Origin: an uncultured Alphaproteobacteria bacterium
GTDB lineage: Bacteria > Pseudomonadota > Alphaproteobacteria > CALKHQ01
Reading direction: 5' to 3'
DNA length: 6,868 bases
NCBI GenBank assembly: GCA_937988735.1
Contig: CALKHQ010000273.1
Span: 1-6,868 of the forward strand
Shown here: piece by piece, positions 6,117 to 6,868 of the stretch
Layout of the letters: the number at the start of each line of letters is the position of its first letter
How positions within the stretch are numbered: the first letter of the stretch is position 1
Program-made: the position numbers and the translations under genes
The notes under the pieces: generated by a model
Database searches by the model: none
Seen by the model: the letters and a program-made list of their open reading frames with translations, nothing else
What the model was told of the DNA's origin: nothing

Positions 6117-6470
6117 TCACCAGTCGCCGTCCTTCACCTCGCGGACCAGGCGCAGGATGGCGTGGTCGGGCGCTTGCTTGAGCTGGCGCAGCAGGTCGGC
6201 GAACAGCCGCGGGCGGCGCAGGATGATCTCCTTCAGGTCGCTCGACACCTTTCCGGCGAGCGCCAGCAGGACATCGGTGTCCTCGTCCAGTTCGCGGGCG
6301 AGCGCCCGGATCGTCTCCTCTCCCGGCGGCGCCGTCTCCCCGCGCTCGACCTTGCTGAGGTAGGCGGGCTCGACGCCGATCCGCTGCGCGACCTGCCGCA
6401 GGCTGTATCGCCTGTCCTGCGTCAGCTTCGCCTCGCGGGCCTTGCGGACATGGGCGCCGAAGTCGCTCAC
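6117..6470 (-). CDS. XRE-family helix-turn-helix repressor
   Basis: A 117-residue DNA-binding protein. The helix-turn-helix covers about residues 22-52, with Y-S-L-R-Q-V-A-Q-R-I-G as the first helix and V-E-P-A-Y-L-S-K-V-E-R-G as the recognition helix. A helical tail follows (D-V-L-L-A-L-A-G-K-V-S, then E-I-I-L-R-R-P-R-L-F-A and a terminal V-R-E-V-K-D-G-D-W) that probably mediates dimerisation. Small XRE proteins of this build often precede ImmA/IrrE-type metalloproteases, but the neighbour here is a different, unknown protein. I chose the GTG at 6470 because a good ribosome binding site sits 7 bases upstream. The frame stays open to an ATG at 6557, but that start would put the probable promoter and operator palindrome inside the coding region. 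The gene is probably autoregulated through that palindrome and leads the two-gene unit. Confidence 0.87.
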   Translation of the reverse strand: MSDFGAHVRKAREAKLTQDRRYSLRQVAQRIGVEPAYLSKVERGETAPPGEETIRALARELDEDTDVLLALAGKVSSDLKEIILRRPRLFADLLRQLKQAPDHAILRLVREVKDGDW

Positions 6471-6477
6471 CCCTTGT

Positions 6478-6484
6478 TCCCTTC
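6478..6484 (-). promoter_or_regulatory. Ribosome binding site that fixes the XRE gene start at GTG 6470
   Basis: On the minus strand GAAGGGA lies 7 bases before the GTG at 6470-6468. It supports the short 117-residue form over the 146-residue reading that would begin at 6557. Confidence 0.6.
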
Positions 6485-6493
6485 GGTGATAAC

Positions 6494-6513
6494 TGTGTCC
6501 TATATAGTACACA
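6494..6513 (-). promoter_or_regulatory. Operator palindrome overlapping the XRE gene -10 box
   Basis: The 20-bp element TGTGT-C-CTATATAG-T-ACACA is a perfect palindrome apart from one mismatched pair (6499/6508). It is AT-rich in very GC-rich surroundings. On the minus strand TATATA (6506-6501) makes a -10 box, with TTGCGC (6528-6523) as a possible -35 at 16-base spacing, so transcription would start near 6494. A dimeric XRE protein bound here would cover the -10 region, the classic arrangement for autorepression. That the adjacent XRE protein is the one that binds is inferred from position and symmetry. Confidence 0.65.
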
Positions 6514-6541
6514 TGCGCGTCGGCGCAAGGGCGCGATCGAA

Positions 6542-6569
6542 CGCCCGCCGGGCGCATCGCGGTTCGCGA
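6542..6569. other. Small GC-rich hairpins between gshA and the XRE promoter
   Basis: Two short perfect inverted repeats lie in the 133-base gap: CGCCCG/CGGGCG at 6542-6554 (one-base gap) and TCGCG-GTT-CGCGA at 6557-6569. Either could help end gshA transcription, but neither has a T tract. Apart from these and the operator further left, I see nothing else in the gap. Confidence 0.2.
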
Positions 6570-6603
6570 AGACGGCAGGTGAGGTTCCGGCCGGGCGGGT
6601 GTC

Positions 6604-6868
6604 TCAGTAGGCGTGTTCGCGGAACAGCGGCTCGATGCGGCCGCCCCAGCGGGTGCGGTAGGCCTCGAGCTTGCGCTCGGCGGGGCTGAGGCCGGTTTCG
6701 ACGATGTCGAGCAGCGGCTCGAGGAAGGCGCGCTCGTCGCGGCCGAACCCGTCCTTGCGGGCGCGGGCCTGGAGCCCGGCGGTGCTGATCGTCAGCACGT
6801 CATGCGCGATGTCGCGGACGGTGCGGTTGCGGTGCCGGGCGTGGAGTCCCTCGCGCGGAACGGCGTCG
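6604..6868 (-). CDS. gshA: Glutamate-cysteine ligase, C-terminal part (cut by window edge)
   Basis: Glutamate-cysteine ligase joins glutamate and cysteine using ATP, the first and limiting step of glutathione synthesis in the cytoplasm. Only the last 87 residues are visible; the frame is open to the right edge, so the start lies outside. Recognition rests on the C-terminus typical of the alphaproteobacterial (plant-like) ligase: V-P-R-E-G-L, T-V-R-D-I-A, then A-G-L-Q-A-R-A-R, F-L-E-P-L-L-D-I-V, G-L-S-P-A-E, and the ending W-G-G-R-I-E-P-L-F-R-E-H-A-Y. The catalytic ATP-grasp-like core is not in the window. The gene points toward the XRE unit on the same strand, 133 bases away, and that unit has its own promoter, so I infer separate transcription with possible read-through. 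Confidence 0.85.
   Translation of the reverse strand, partial: DAVPREGLHARHRNRTVRDIAHDVLTISTAGLQARARKDGFGRDERAFLEPLLDIVETGLSPAERKLEAYRTRWGGRIEPLFREHAY

Noticed and set aside
4963..6528. Long minus-strand open frame covering the unknown protein and the XRE gene in another register
   Set aside because: It reads through two genes with strong family motifs and ribosome binding sites in a different frame, and its own translation is low-complexity Arg/Ala/Gly sequence.
5184..6689. Long plus-strand open frame opposite the XRE unit
   Set aside because: It has no recognisable domain and spans the operator, the intergenic gap and parts of three real minus-strand genes, as expected of a high-GC shadow frame.

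Overview
This window reads as chromosomal housekeeping DNA from a very GC-rich alphaproteobacterium, most likely of the Rhodospirillales/Azospirillum type. That placement is an inference. It rests on the base composition, on the alphaproteobacterial form of the glutamate-cysteine ligase C-terminus at the right edge, and on the clustering of a chorismate mutase, a HisC-type aminotransferase and a prephenate dehydrogenase beside metX. The window holds seven complete protein genes and one partial gene. I see no rRNA, tRNA, CRISPR array or insertion sequence.

Left part (1-1886): about 280 bases with no recognisable gene come first. A small TerB-like gene (281-685, +) follows, and it converges with metX (708-1886, -), the homoserine O-acyltransferase of methionine synthesis. 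The metW gene that usually follows metX in alphaproteobacteria is not there: TerB sits in its place on the opposite strand.

Middle (1887-5066): metX and a three-gene aromatic amino acid operon diverge from a 186-base control region. That region holds candidate promoters for both sides and two overlapping inverted repeats. The operon is chorismate mutase (2073-3032), hisC (3025-4173) and tyrA (4173-5066), all with overlapping ends that suggest translational coupling. Together they convert chorismate to prephenate, oxidise prephenate to 4-hydroxyphenylpyruvate, and transaminate this to tyrosine. HisC very likely also serves histidine synthesis. The chorismate mutase carries a long C-terminal part that looks like a shrunken prephenate dehydratase lobe plus an ACT-like regulatory domain.

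Right part (5091-6868, all -): a compact two-gene unit lies between the aromatic operon and gshA. Its first gene is a 117-residue XRE-type repressor (6117-6470). Its second is a 330-residue protein of unknown function (5091-6083) with many strongly patterned motifs and a very strong ribosome binding site. The repressor gene is preceded by a 20-bp near-perfect palindrome (6494-6513) centred on CTATATAG, which overlaps its probable -10 box and strongly suggests autorepression. This regulator/unknown-protein pair is the best candidate for an undescribed system in the window. The right edge cuts through gshA, of which only the last 87 residues are visible.
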